A stretch of DNA of 64,000 nucleotides from Acorus gramineus (lineage: Eukaryota > Streptophyta > Magnoliopsida > Acorales > Acoraceae), in the NCBI GenBank assembly GCA_030737835.1, contig CM060851.1, forward strand, positions 10,778,154 through 10,842,153, in the 5' to 3' direction. A model generated the notes under the pieces. It was given only the letters and a program-made list of their open reading frames with translations. It was not told the origin of the DNA and searched no databases. The position numbers were made by a program, and so were the translations under genes. Of this stretch, positions 22,410 through 34,400 are shown piece by piece (position 1 is the first letter of the stretch; each line of letters begins with the position of its first letter).

Positions 22410-22611
22410 TCAACTGTCTTTACCAAGGACCTGTAAGAAGAAAAGCACTTGGAGGAAGTAGTAAGAAACACCACCAATGGTGGCATACTGGAGTTTGGTT
22501 GTTCCTCTGACATCTGTGAAATCCGTGTCCCCTGTTCTGTTGAATCCCCCACCAAGCCACCCCAAATTTTTGTAGCCCCCATTGTGAAGCATGCGCACCG
22601 CGATCATGGAC
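22410..22611 (-). CDS. STR10: STR10-like exon 2
   Basis: Follows the acceptor GGTCAG. Encodes the last rhodanese helix and strand and a hydrophobic C-terminus, ending GKDS and TGA at 22410. Confidence 0.85.
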
Positions 22612-24431
22612 CTGACCATCCACATGACCAACCTCATTATCTTAAAGCTCAACATATATCAATTCATGCAATGAAATAGTTTCTGTAGTATATATGTAGG
22701 CATGTTTTAACTTGGGGAGTTTAAAGGATTGTTACTTGTCCTGAGTTTAAACCTTTTGATAGGTTGGTAGAGGTATTCCATTTTCATAGATGCTGAGAAC
22801 AACTTAACATGTAAAGAAAAATAAAAAACAAAATACTTGCCTACTAAAAAAGCTTATATTTTTAGACCCCATTTCATTGGGGATTTAATGAAATAGGATA
22901 GAGGATAGACCTGGAAACTACTCATCCAGTCATCTCCCAGCATTTGTTTGGTTGGCTTTGATTTTTTTTACGCATATCAAATTTGGTTATATTTGATGGA
23001 TTAAGTAGAAATTGTCAGGCAATGGGTAATTAACCTAGATAAATTATTCAACCACCCTCTTTGATCTTTGAATTGCTAATCCAATTAAACTTGCCAGCCA
23101 GACGGGTTTTATAAAGTTACAAGTTGTTCCCTAGTCTTTATATTTCATTGACCAACCAAACAGGGGATTAAAATGTGCAATTGAATTTCCCTACTCATCA
23201 CATTGTCTTGATTAAAGACTAGATGATAAATCACTTTCCTGCTTAATCCTGAAAATAGTCGCCCTCATTTGTTTTGAGAATAAGAATATAAGTGAAAAAA
23301 GAATAGATGCACTCCTGAGAAAGATGTTTGTCTAGTGTGGATAAAATGTTGGTTGCTATAGTTGGGGAAACATGTGTAATTTATTCTTTTGCTATTCACA
23401 AGGCCCGGAGGGGGGGGGGGGGGGGGGGGAACTATAAACCAACCTCTTCTACACAGGTCATTTGCTAGCCAAATATACAAGTGATGTGCATTATGGTATA
23501 CAAAACACACATCCATGAGACAATACTGTTTCTATTCTTTAGATTGAATGATATCAAGCATAGTGCTGTTACACTCAAGTGTTTTACACCCCCCAAGATG
23601 CAGTCCCAGGTATCTCAGTAAACTCCTTCACTCACTGGAACGAGTATATTATTTAATTAATTGAAGTATATAATATTATAATTCATGTTTTTTAAAAGTA
23701 CATACCCATTAGATGAGGAATATGATTTAAAAAAAAATGAAAACATAGATAGATTATATTTTGCACAGTAAAATGAACTGAATGTAACAATTTCATATCA
23801 ACTATATCCTCATCCAATTGAAACCCCTCTTTCACTTCTTCCATTCTACATTCTTCATTGGAAAAAGAATCCCCCCAAAATACTCTAATCAAGAAAGCAT
23901 GCACATTTATAGGCAAGCTCTAAATTGATATGCAATTCCAAACAATTCAAACCAACCTGAGCCCTTCCCCACAGGCAACAAGCAACTTCTCATCCTTGTT
24001 GGGCACCTCTGCCTCCACCTGCTCCAAGAACCCATCATTAATGGTGGTCAGGCACTGTCCCGTCCAAAGCCCGATGTATCCGAAGTGCACCCACTTCTTC
24101 AAAAGCGTCACCGGCCCGACGTCGGTGTCCTCCACGAAGAGAGGCACGTGCATCGAATCCTTCACGTACGCCCTCTCCCTCTCCCACTCCGGTCTCACGT
24201 CCAGCAGTCTGAACCCCTCGGATGTCAGTACTGATGATGCGTCTTTGGGAGGCACCGCGCGCACGACGCCTGAGCTTATGAGCTGCTGAGAGGTGGTGCT
24301 GTTTGAGGTTGCGGAGACCTTCACATTTGCTCTGTTTGGGAGGCTTGTTTTGGGTTTGTCATGGTTGGGTTTCAGCAGTGGGGATTGTTGGAACTGGTTC
24401 ACATGCATTGCCATTTTTTTTTTTTTGTTCA

Positions 24432-24432
<1 letters not shown>
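22410..24432 (-). CDS. STR10: Rhodanese-like domain protein 10 (STR10-like), two exons
   Basis: Exon 1 is 23957-24432 and exon 2 is 22410-22611; the 1,345-bp intron has GT and AG ends. The join CTC-AG|G-TCC keeps frame and gives GEGLRSMIAVRML. The product is 225 aa, close to Arabidopsis STR10. The first 40 or so residues are rich in N, K, S and T and look like a plastid transit peptide. A rhodanese domain follows: LLDVRPEWERERAYVK, HVPLFVED, GYIGLWTGQ. The CGEGLRS loop carries the candidate active cysteine, with YKNLGWLGGGFNR behind it. The C-terminal IGGVSYYFLQVLFFLQVLG is hydrophobic and may bind a membrane. I chose ATG 24432; a second in-frame ATG at 24414 is equally possible. Family members are thylakoid or stromal sulfurtransferase-like proteins of uncertain substrate. 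Confidence 0.88.
22867..23166. repeat. MITE-like inverted repeat in the STR10-like intron
   Basis: The left end CCCCATTTCATTGGGGATTT and the inverted right end CCCCTGTTTGGTTGGTCAAT can be aligned, and both run on into AATGAAATA. About 300 bp, no coding. I could not fix a target duplication. Confidence 0.45.
23405..23431. repeat. Poly-G tract in intron
   Basis: An uninterrupted run of about two dozen G on the plus strand, inside the STR10-like intron. The exact length should be treated as uncertain in any assembly. Confidence 0.9.
23562..23790. repeat. MITE-like repeat, family A copy 2
   Basis: Starts GTGCTGTTACACTCAAG and ends GAATGTAACA, with the same internal words as copy 1 (TTAGATGAGGAATATGATTT). 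It lies in the STR10-like intron. Confidence 0.6.
23957..24432 (-). CDS. STR10: STR10-like exon 1
   Basis: Encodes the transit-peptide-like N-terminus and most of the rhodanese fold. The donor site after CTCAG is GTTGG. The 5' side is a TG/AG microsatellite. Confidence 0.85.
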
Positions 24433-24471
<39 letters not shown>

Positions 24472-24472
24472 T
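24416..24472. repeat. T, CT and CA microsatellite at the STR10-like 5' end
   Basis: A T run, then CT and CA dinucleotide repeats. On the gene strand this is TG then AG repeats leading into the start codons, so part of it is probably 5' leader and the A-rich part encodes the K-run at the N-terminus. Confidence 0.85.
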
Positions 24473-24788
24473 GTCATCTTATCTTGATTGTTCAATCTTG
24501 TTCTCATATTCTTGGTTGGGTGGGGGTGGGGTCGGTGAGATCGGCTTAGGTCCAATGCCAATACAATCGTGATTGTCAGATTTTATTATTTTGATATACA
24601 CAATTTAATTAAATTTTAAATTTTGAATTCTAAATTTAATTTTAAAATCTTATAAAATATATCAATCACAACAAAATGAGAAAATTAGACGATCACGAAT
24701 GCGTTGAATAATCAAATTAATCAATGCATGTTGAACCTAACCCGGACTGAGAATGCTGATATACTCAATCTTTTTTCCAGTCTCATTT

Positions 24789-24793
24789 GCAGC
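24789..24793. repeat. Target-site duplication of the Tat element, left
   Basis: GCAGC, identical to 38796-38800. Confidence 0.9.
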
Positions 24794-25679
24794 TGTAGCG
24801 AACAAAAATGTCCCTTACAAATTTTAAAGATGATGATATGCTCGGAGAGCAAATCAATACATAAAAAGGTGACGTGGGTACAACTCGATCTTTTAATCCT
24901 CTGATCCTCGGTCTCCTTTAAAGAGTGTCTCGAGAATTACAACTTCAGAGATTTTTACAAGTTTGTGAAAATTTAAAAGGAAGATGAAGAGGCTTGCGGT
25001 GCGTGATCCTTCGGGCCTTTTGAGTTTGAGCCTTGTTGTTTAGGACCAGCGGTGCTTTGTTCTTCACCCTTCTTGGATTTCTGAACTTGTAATTTGATTT
25101 GAAGCCGCTTTTTCTTGATCTTCCCTTCTCTGGACTTTCTCCTTCGTGAACAAAGTGAAGATATTCTTCAAGAAGAAGGTGGAATCGAGGGAGAGTTAGT
25201 ATTTCTCTCCCTTGGATTTTCTCCACACTTTTCTTTAAGAAGAAGGTGGAATCGAGGGAGAGTTAGTATTTCTCTCCCTTAGATTTTCTCCACACTTTTC
25301 TTTTTCTTCTTCTTTGGCTTTCTTGACTTCTCCTTCTTTTGGTGGGTTCTTCAAGAAGAAGATGGAATCGAGGGAGAGTTTGTATATCTCTCCCTTGGAT
25401 TTTTCCCCACACTTCTTCTTCTTCTTCTTGCTTTTGCTTTCTTCCTTCTCTCCCTTAGGCTTTTTTTGTTCTTGCCTTTCTTCCTCCTTTTTTTTTTCTC
25501 CCCCCCCTCCCTCCTATTTATAGAGGAAGGGAGGGGTGGTTATAAAAGGTAATGGGTAGTTTTAGGGGGTATGGGTAGTTAGGAAATTTTTTTTGACTTT
25601 TTATTTATTTATTTATTTGATTTGATTTAATTAAATTTGACTAATTCCTTTTCTTTTTTTTTTTTTTTTTGTGTCTACA
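24794..25679 (-). repeat. Tat element 3' LTR
   Basis: 886 bp. Longer than its partner because it has three copies, rather than two, of a module of about 70 bp (GAAGAAGGTGGAATCGAGGG, TTTCTCTCCCTTGGATTTT) at about 25160-25410. Confidence 0.93.
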
Positions 25680-25694
25680 AATTGCCCCCTCAAG
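25680..25694 (-). other. Tat element polypurine tract
   Basis: The minus strand reads TTGAGGGGGCAATT directly before the 3' LTR. Confidence 0.7.
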
Positions 25695-26208
25695 GATGGA
25701 TAAAAGAGTCCAAGGACGAATTTTGTCATCCTTGATTAATTAATTAATTAATTATTTATTTTTATTTTATTTTATTTTTAATTCAAACTTGATTTCATTT
25801 AGATAGGGATGACATAACTATTAAGTATGTTAGGATGTTAAAATTTTAAATTTTGAATTTGATTTCATTAAGATATAGATGGCATAACTAAAATGTTTGT
25901 TGTGATACTCAATATTTCAAGTTTAAATTTTATCTGTTTAGATATATATAAAAACTTATGGAAAAAGTGGCTATAAATAGGAGTTACTCTCTTTCACAAA
26001 ACTATTAAATTAAATTAAAAGAGATAGAGAAGAAAGAGTCAATTTCCTCAACGAAACCATCTTGAAGCCATTCGAGGTTAGTATATGTGAATATAGGAAT
26101 TCTTTGATTTGATTTGTTTACTTCAAAGATAGCATGATGCAAACATAGATAATTCATGAATTTATGTTTTCATTCATACTAAAGAGTATATGCATATTTA
26201 TTTATTTA

Positions 26209-26253
<45 letters not shown>

Positions 26254-26728
26254 AAAAATTATTATTATTAAAATCTTTGAATGAATGCATGGCAGCAATC
26301 TCACGTTAAGATCAACGTGGATCTTCATGTGTGGTTTACTAAGATCAAATTTTTTTTTAAATGTCGGTGATTTATACACATCATAAAATAAATCTCAAAA
26401 TGAATTAAATGATATCAAATCTGATTTTATTAACATAGGGTCAATAGTTTGTTATTTTTTTTTTTTGAAAATGACAAAACTTCATATTAAATTGATTGTA
26501 ATCAAAGATTGATTTATTTATGGAGTTATTAAAGATTCAAAAGCTGTATTATCATTGTTGTTCCTAATATTATTATGATTATTTTATCTTTTTTTTTTTT
26601 TTTGAGAACCCTGTATAGTAGGGCCGGACTGGGCCCTGCGAGGCAGGGCCGTTCTGGGCCCTGGGAAGCAGGGCTGATCGTTTTTTATTTTTTATTATTA
26701 TTATTTGATACCTGTATTGTTTTTGTAG
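25695..26728. other. Non-coding part of the Tat element, 5' of the antisense ORF
   Basis: AT-rich, with a TTA microsatellite at about 26213-26244 and a short GC-rich group of GGGCC-CTG repeats at about 26618-26675. A TTTTTGTAG acceptor-like sequence stands right before the antisense start codon, so a leader intron is possible. Confidence 0.5.
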
Positions 26729-29700
26729 ATGACACGAAGGAGCTTCCGCGGTAACATGTTTTCTCAAAATATCCAACCTTCGTCTGGCGAGAAAAATATA
26801 GAATACGTTCATCTTCCTTCTGATGGTTGGATCGTGGAAGAGGTAGTCAAAGGAGTCAAATATTTACTTTTTCCCAATGTGATGATTGCGCGACATGGGA
26901 CAGTATCGAAAGAGAATCGTACGACATTGTCGCGTCTGAGGCTGATAGTTCATGGATGGCATGATCCAGATGGTGTACAATTTGACCCCAGTCTGTCTAT
27001 GCCATATATAAGCGAAAATATGCGTTCAGACAAAGAACCTCTTTCAGCTCATCCAAGACCTCTCTTATCACTTCCCTTTCATCATAATGAAGTGGAGAGT
27101 CATCCAATTCCTCTCATAGCATCTCGGATCTGCTCTCGTTCAGCTCGCTGGGGTGAGAGAATAAGGAGTCGAGGCGACATTCAGTATTTGAGCGGTTTTT
27201 GTGAATGGATGACTGAAGTCTATGAGGGGCTAGCAGCTCGGCAGGAGACCAAATCTTTTAGCCATTTTATGGAGCCAGCTTGTTTCGAATATTGTCGTCC
27301 TGATAGTATGTACAGAGCTCTTTGCGAACTTTGGTGCCCGGAGACGAATTCATTCGTTACAAGTGATGGAGAAATTAGCATCTCAATTTTTGAGATCAGC
27401 TTGATTTCTGGATGCCCCTTGGGAGGAAGCTATTATGAAGAGTCCGTGGTTGACTTACAGCGTATGATGGAGTTACCTGAATCACGTATTTGCTTGCTTT
27501 TGTATCGTGCATACGCTATCCTTACTGCCACACATCGCTCTGACAGAATCAAGCATTTCGACTGGATGGAGTTTTGGTATAGAGGTGACTTTCGCTTTCC
27601 AAATCCTTTGTGATCGCATATAGTAAGGAATGCGAAGGTAAAGCGGGCTTCTGATATCAAGAGACCATTACTCGTTTACAAGGGCGAAAAATGTTCGCAA
27701 TACGGAAAGATGGACCCCTTTGATCTTCTTAATGTTCATAAGGGAAGCAAAGAGGGCAAGGCAGTATATGAAGCAGCCTGTATCGTTCTTTTCCTCTGCA
27801 GATTTGCACTGCCTCAGAGCGGAGACTTAATTCGTCCGGGCACTTTTGTTTCTGCTGCACGTATAGTGACCGGGTTCCATTACAATTTCACGTCTGCCAT
27901 CCTTTGTAGCTGTATAAAGGGTTATCTCGTACTTATACAAGTTTGTCGACACTATCTTCCGCTCGTGGTGAAATCGGTCAAGCTACATCTTATTGTCCTC
28001 TCCATTACCTTTATGGTTGGATTGGGCTTCATTTCAGGAAGGGAGTATATGGTATAGTGAAATCCAAAAGTAGATTCCCCTTTTTGCCCAGCATCGCTGG
28101 TGCTCTAAATGCTTATATTGACTGGGAACCGTCCTTCATTGAGCCTCGTGCATTATTGCGTCGCACAAATAAAATAGGCTTCAATTTCTGTCCCAGAAGA
28201 TCAATTATGAATTTTGGCGAAGTTAGCCTTCTCGATGACCAAGATATGCCGCTGGATGCCTTTTATTTTTCTATCAGCTGCAGACCAGGGTATCTGATTT
28301 ATCGTCGTGGAGACGTAATTGATGTGGAGTCTTATAACCCACACCGGTTTGCACGACAACATGGTTTTGGACAAGACACTCCTGGAACTCCAATACGATT
28401 AATAGATCCAGTTGGTCCTTCACGAGCAATTCAGTTTTTCATGGCCCTTTTTAGAAGGAATGGATTGAGCTGGTTTACACCGCCGGGTTCTTTGACAGGC
28501 TCGAAGAATGCACCTTCTATAGAATATGACAGATGGCTTCGTGAAAAGATAAGACCCATGCTTGCTGATTTCTCGATTGAAATCCTTTTGGAGAGTGAAA
28601 AAGCTTCTTTCGAATACAACAAGAGTGAGGGGATAAGAGATCGCCAGCGCATCAACCCTGGTCCTTTACGGTTTAGATCACCTCAAACTTCTAAATCGGG
28701 AGATGTTGATATAACCACTAAAGACCAACAATCATCTTCCCATATTGCCAGAGATGGTGATGTCCCCAAGGTATTTACTGGGAAGCGAAAGAGATTGGCG
28801 AAACGATGCTTACAAATTCAGGCGGCACCATCCGTTTTATTAGAACCAACGCCGCTAATCGATGCTCCTCCAGTGACTACCTCAGAACTGATTCCCAAAG
28901 ATGTGTCATCCCAGGGAATTGCTTTAGAGGTTGTCAGCGATGGTGAATCTGCATTAGGAGCTGTTGATGAAGTTCCTTCTGCGAAAAAGATGGGTAATTT
29001 TTTTTTTTATGATTACCCTATATCCTTCTATTTTTTTTTGTGTGCACAGTTCCGCCTGAGCATATGTCTAGCTTGGGTCTACCCATTCCTTTAGACGATC
29101 TGGACAATATTGGCTTTGATAATTGGGACGGAGGTCGTGACTTTTCCATGTTACGGGACTTTATAGAGAACAGCCACCATGACAATGATGCAGAAGGTGC
29201 ATCGAAGGCTGCTGCTGATATGACTGAAGCTGAGTCTCAAGCAGTACATGTTGAAATTCAGCTTGAACCAGTTGAAGAGATTTCACTCGAATTTTTAGTG
29301 GTAACAAGAAACAAGTCATGTACAAGAGAAGATTTTAGGCGTTCTACGGCGCCTGTGATGCTTGGATTTTGCCGTCAATTCATTGCTGCTACTCTTGAAC
29401 CTTACTTGAATGCCGGTTTCACTGCTTTGAAGAACTGGTGGAGCTCGACGGGAATATTTTTTTGCGAGCAACTTCAGAAGTTTGATGTAGATGATCATGC
29501 TTTTGCTACTCACATGGAGTCATTCCTTTCTGACTGTGATGCCTACCATACCGCTCGAGCGACGCTCACTATGAATGCTGTTTCAGACACAGATGGTCAG
29601 CTTTCCTCCCTTGGTGAGGAAATCAGATCTTTCACTGAGAGTCGTGATGTAGCCATGTCTGAACTTGCTGCTGCCAAGTCGGAGCTCGATACTGCAAAGT

Positions 29701-29942
29701 CGGAGGAAGTGGCCGCTAGAATTATATTTGAAGAGGCCCAGGCTCATGTCACTGCTGCATCTAACATTGTTTCTATGAAGAACAATGCACTGAATACTTG
29801 GGATATTGCTTTGACTGACAAGCAGAATAAACAGGATCATCTTCGACAGTTGAAAAAGGCGAGGGTTACGGACATCCGCAATGTTGACGTTAGGAGAAAG
29901 GAGTTGATGCAGCGCCTTCAGAACTTTAGCTCCATATATTAG
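26729..29942 (+). pseudogene. Antisense ORF with plant mobile domain, one intron
   Basis: Runs opposite to gag-pol and converges with integrase. Starts ATG at 26729 (MTRRSFRGN). The first part has plant-mobile-domain features (PF10536-like): FCEWMTEVYEGL near 157, LWCPETNSF at 201-209, then GEISISIFEISLISGCPLGG. An in-frame TGA at 27611 interrupts it; the same frame stays open to about 27950. There the frame shifts and the domain continues as ARGEIGQATSYCPLHYLYGWIGLHF. A GT-AG intron of 56 bp (28994-29049) lies after SAKKM and restores the frame as VPPEHMSSLGLPIPLDDLD. The end is a predicted coiled coil (ESRDVAMSELAAAKSELDTA). Without the breaks it would be about 1,050 residues. Such mobile-domain ORFs occur in Tat-type elements and in MULEs; related host proteins include MAIN. 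Its role in the element is not known. Confidence 0.8.
28994..29049 (+). other. Predicted spliceosomal intron in the antisense ORF
   Basis: GTAATTTTTT at the start, a T-rich interior and TGTGCACAG at the end. Splicing joins ATG-G to TT-CCG and links two frames that otherwise do not connect. 56 bp is short for a plant intron. Confidence 0.65.
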
Positions 29943-30254
29943 CTTCTTTTCTTTTTTTTGTGTATATCCTCTCTTTTTTTTTGTTATGAATTTGTAATAA
30001 AGAATTGTGGATGATGATTGATGGTGATATATATTTATTTTTTGTTCAAATTAAACCTGATATAATTTCTTAGGCTATTTGCATGAAGATTTGGTAAGTG
30101 GTGATTTTTTGTCTGGACTGGACCTGATGTAACTTCTCAGGCTGCCTACGTACCCTTACTTAAGGCATCAAGTCACACGTAGTTCCCCCTTTTTTTTTTA
30201 TCCTTCCAACAAAGCGTTCAAGTTTTAGCCAGGCCGGGTTGGAACTTTTTTTTT
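29943..30254. other. Intergenic part between the antisense ORF and integrase
   Basis: T-rich, no reading frame. Since two convergent frames end here, transcript ends from both strands would fall in this stretch. Confidence 0.5.
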
Positions 30255-31487
30255 TTATGGATAGTACCTTTTGAGGAACTTTCCATTGATTGGACCAAGT
30301 TGAGTCCCTCCAGGAGTAGTTAATAGGTAAGCACCATTGGTGTAGACTTCTTTGACAATATGGGGGCCATCCCATTTAGCATCGAACTTCTTCCCTGCTC
30401 TATGGGACATGATGATAGGCCGTTTAACCGCCAACACAAGATCGTCCTTTTGAAAGGATCGAGGACGCACTCTCTTATTGAATGCGCGAGAAAGACGTGC
30501 CTGGTAGCATTCGATGCGTTGTTGTGCTTCAAGTCGCTTTTCATCTAAAGCTTCCAGTTCCGTTAGACGAAGCCGGACGTTGTCATCTTGAGTAAGCCCT
30601 TCTTGAATAGCAATTCTTAATGAAGGAATTTGAAGCTCGAGAGGAAGAATGGCTTCTACTCCGTATACAAGAGAATATGGGGTTGCTTGTGTAGGAGTTC
30701 GGAATGATGTACGGTAAGCCCAAAGAACTTCGCCTATACGTTCATGCCAATCCTTTTTCGACTTGGAAACTACTTTTTGTAGTAGTTTACACAAGGTCTT
30801 GTTGAAGGCTTCCGCTAATCCATTGGCTGGGGCATTGTACATCGTCGAGCGCCTTTGTATGATCTTGAACTTGGCACAAAATTGGTCCATGGCAGCATTT
30901 TTGAATTGTTTACCATTGTCTGTCACAATGAAGCGAGGAATGCCATATTAGAAAATAATATTATCTTGGATAAAGTTAATGACCGAATTCCGATTGACTT
31001 CTTTGAGAGGAATCGCTTCAGCCCATTTAGAGAAGTAATCTGTTGCGGCTAGGATATAGCAATGTTGTTTAGATGACTTTGGCAGGGGTCCGACTATGTC
31101 GAGTCCCCAACTATCGAATGGCCATGAAGCAACAGTAGGATGTAGGGGCTCTGGAGGCTGATGAATATAGTCCCCATGGAATTGGCAAGCTTGACACCCT
31201 TTTGAAAATTTCATGCAGTCTTTAACCATAGTAGGCCAATAATAACCCATTCTTTTGATATGAAGATGAAGCTTTGGCCCAGATTGATGTGTGCCACATA
31301 TACCAGAATGTGCTTCTTTGAGAGCTGTTTCTGCTTCTTCTTGCCTTAAACATCTCATCAAGACGCCATCATAACCACGACGATATAACTCGTCGTTAAA
31401 ATGAAGGAACCTCGATGCACGACGACGAATATCAATTTTGTGTTTTGCGTCATCTGGAAGCCTGCCGCGAGTAAGATAATTTATCAT
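30255..31487 (-). pseudogene. Tat element pol, integrase part
   Basis: Continues the pol frame after one in-frame TAG (31497-31499). It opens INYLTRGRLPDD, then the HHCC zinc motif (H in SGICGTHQ, CQACQ) and the integrase core: GLDIVGPLP, TDNGKQF and AEAFNKTL carry the DDE residues. A C-terminal segment follows (VLWAYRTSFRTPTQATPYSLVYG, KWDGPHIVKEVY, LKRYYP). A second in-frame stop lies at about 30945-30947, between DNIIF and YGIPRFIVTDNG. Both stops keep frame, so they are simple nonsense changes. Confidence 0.9.
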
Positions 31488-31496
31488 TGGTTGCCT

Positions 31497-34400
31497 CTAA
31501 TATTTCTCTTCTGTCATAAATACATGGACCACATCTGTTTGTACTGGAATTTGATTGCTTGTATCATCTGTGACAACCACCCACTTGCGACAAAGAGGGA
31601 TGACCAAGCGGTTAGTGTCCGGGAGAGTAAGAGTAGTAGCCAAATTTGCCAGAGCATCTGCTTGTCGGTTGAGGCCCCTTGGAACATGTTGAATAGTGGC
31701 ATCATCAATAATATGGAACAATGTCAATGCCCTTGTATGATACGGTATCAAGTCTTCTTTATTAACTTGATATTCCCCCATAATCTGACAAATAACAAGC
31801 TTTGAATCACCATGAATTTGGAGTTCTCGAATACCCATATCGACAGCGAGTTCGAGGCCGATAATTAATGCTTGATATTCTGCCATATTATTAGAACATG
31901 GTTCGGATAGGACGAAAGAAAATGGGAGAACTTCATCTTTAGGTGTGACAAAGACGATTCCTGCCCCTGCCGCTTCACGTCTTGCAGCGCCGTCAAAGAA
32001 CATCTTCCAAGATGGAACAATGTCAATAGAAAGCACTTCTTCGTCAGGAAAATTTTCAGTCAATTCCCATTCAGCAGGGATTGGATAATCTGCTAGAAAG
32101 TCGGCCAATACTTGTCCTTTTATAGCCTTTTGAGAGACAAAGATGATTTCAAACTCACTCAGAAGGAGAGCCCATTTTGCTAGCCGTCCTGAGAGAACTG
32201 GCCTGGACATAATATACTTGAGGGGATCTGCTTTAGAAATAAGTCTGATCGTGTGTGCGAGCATGTAATGCCGAAGTTTCTTCGTGGTGAAAATGAGTGC
32301 AAGACACATCTTCTCAATTGGCGAATAGTTTAATTCGGCACCAATAAGAGTACGACTGAGATAATAGCACGCCACTTCTTTGCCAATATGATTTTCTTGA
32401 GCAAGGAGTGCCCCGATAGAGTGTTCTTGAGCACTAATATATAGAATAAGGGGTACACCAGGAACTGGAGCAGATAGAACTGGTGGCTTTAATAAATATT
32501 GTTTGATGCTATTGAGGGCGTTTTGGCAAGTAGCATCCCACTTGAAGATGGTATCCTTCTTCATGAGTCGGCTAAAGGGGTGACACCTTCCAGCCAAATT
32601 TGAAATAAACCTTCTGATGTAAGCCAAGCGACCTTGTAGACTTCTAAGGTCATGTAATGATTTGGGTTCGGGCATGTTGAGAACAGCATCAATTTTGGAT
32701 TGATCTATCTCAATGCCACGATGCCTAACAATGAAGCCAAGAAATTTCCCCGAAGTGACTCCAAATGCGCATTTGAGCGGGTTCATTCGAAGTTGATATC
32801 TTCGTAGACGATTGAAAATATGTCGAAGATCATCAAGGTGAGAGGTCCTTTGTTTAGACTTCACAACGAGATCATCAACGTAACATTCAACCGTTTGGTG
32901 GAGAATATCATCGAAGATCTTTTGCATGGCGCGCTGGTAAGTAGCACCTGCGTTCTTCAAGCCAAATGGCATCACTTTATAGCAATAGATGCCTTTTGGA
33001 GTGCGAAAAGCTGTGAGTTCTTCATCTTTGGGTGCCATTCGAATCTGATTATAGCCAGAAGATCCATCCATGAATGATAGCGCTTCATGACCAGTTGTCG
33101 CATCCACCATAAGTTCAGTAATTGGCAATGGAAAATCATCTTTAGGACACGCATTGTTCAGATCTCTGAAGTCTACGCATATCCTGATTTGTCCATTCTT
33201 CTTTTCTACTGGTACGATGCTCGAGATCCAAGTAGGATATTTGACCTCTCGGATGAAGCCGGCTTCAATTAGCTTGTTGACTTCATTCTCGATTTGTGGG
33301 ATTAACTCGGGTCGGTAGCGTCTTTGCCCTTGTTTAATAGGGCTAGCGCCATGCCGAACAGCAAGTTGGTGTACAGCAATTTTAGGATCCAATCCTGGCA
33401 TCTCTTTATAAGACCATGCAAAGACGTCTTTGTACTCCTGAAGAAGTTTAACATATGCAGCTTCTTCTTCTAGAGCTAGAAGTGCACTAAGGAAGGTTGG
33501 GCGTGGATCTTCTTCGGTGCCCAAATTGACTTCTTTTAAGTCATCTACGGTGGATCGTTCTCTTTCATCAAGATCAGGCTGTGCGTCCAGCAATTCGTCG
33601 TCCGAATGAGAAGTATTCTCAATGTTTGGCTCGTCATGAATGGAATTGTGGTTGACGGAGACAACAATGGATGTAGAAGAATCATCCATAGGGGCATCAG
33701 AAGGTGGACGAGTAGTGATGACTACTGTCCTTGGCTTGACACAAGAAGGATCATTCGATGCAGACACTTGAATGGTAGTAAGCTTCGAGGAGAACGGATA
33801 CATAGGGCTATTTGAGGATGTCGTAAGTTGTCGACCCTCTTTGTGATTGCCCCCAAGTCGGCGACGTTGTCGGGTGGGGCGAGTGGGCTCCATGGTTGTC
33901 TTCGAAATGGGAGCGATCGGTCCCAAACGACTGAATACTGACTGTCGAGTCGATGGAGCATGGACAACCTTGGATTTCGTCTTTGACTTTTCAGGCCTTC
34001 GGGATACTGAAGTAACCCTTTGTTTGGGGTTTTGTTGTACAAAATGAAGCTCTTGAATGACTTCATCATGCCCCCCAAGCCTAGCTTGATGTTGTGCTTG
34101 TCTGCCTCGTCTTCTTGTACGCCTGGATTTTGACTGAGTATTGTTGATGGACGCCGATGTTGGATTAACTTGAGGTGATTGCGACTCGGACGTGGAAGAA
34201 TTGTTCGTCATTTCCACTTGAATATGATTAGAGGAGAGGTCTCCTCTGATGGCTGACTTAACGACGATTGGAGTTGGCACAAAGCCCAGGCCACGTCTGG
34301 ATATAGGTATCTTTTCTCCGGCATGAATGAGGTGAGCTTGAGTCTTGGTCATCCCGCACGGGATTGTTTTTGGGGGAAGCGTCCCTAGAGATGCCATATC

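Noticed and set aside
29583-31052. Short frames opposite integrase and the antisense ORF
   Set aside because: Shadows of those frames in other registers.
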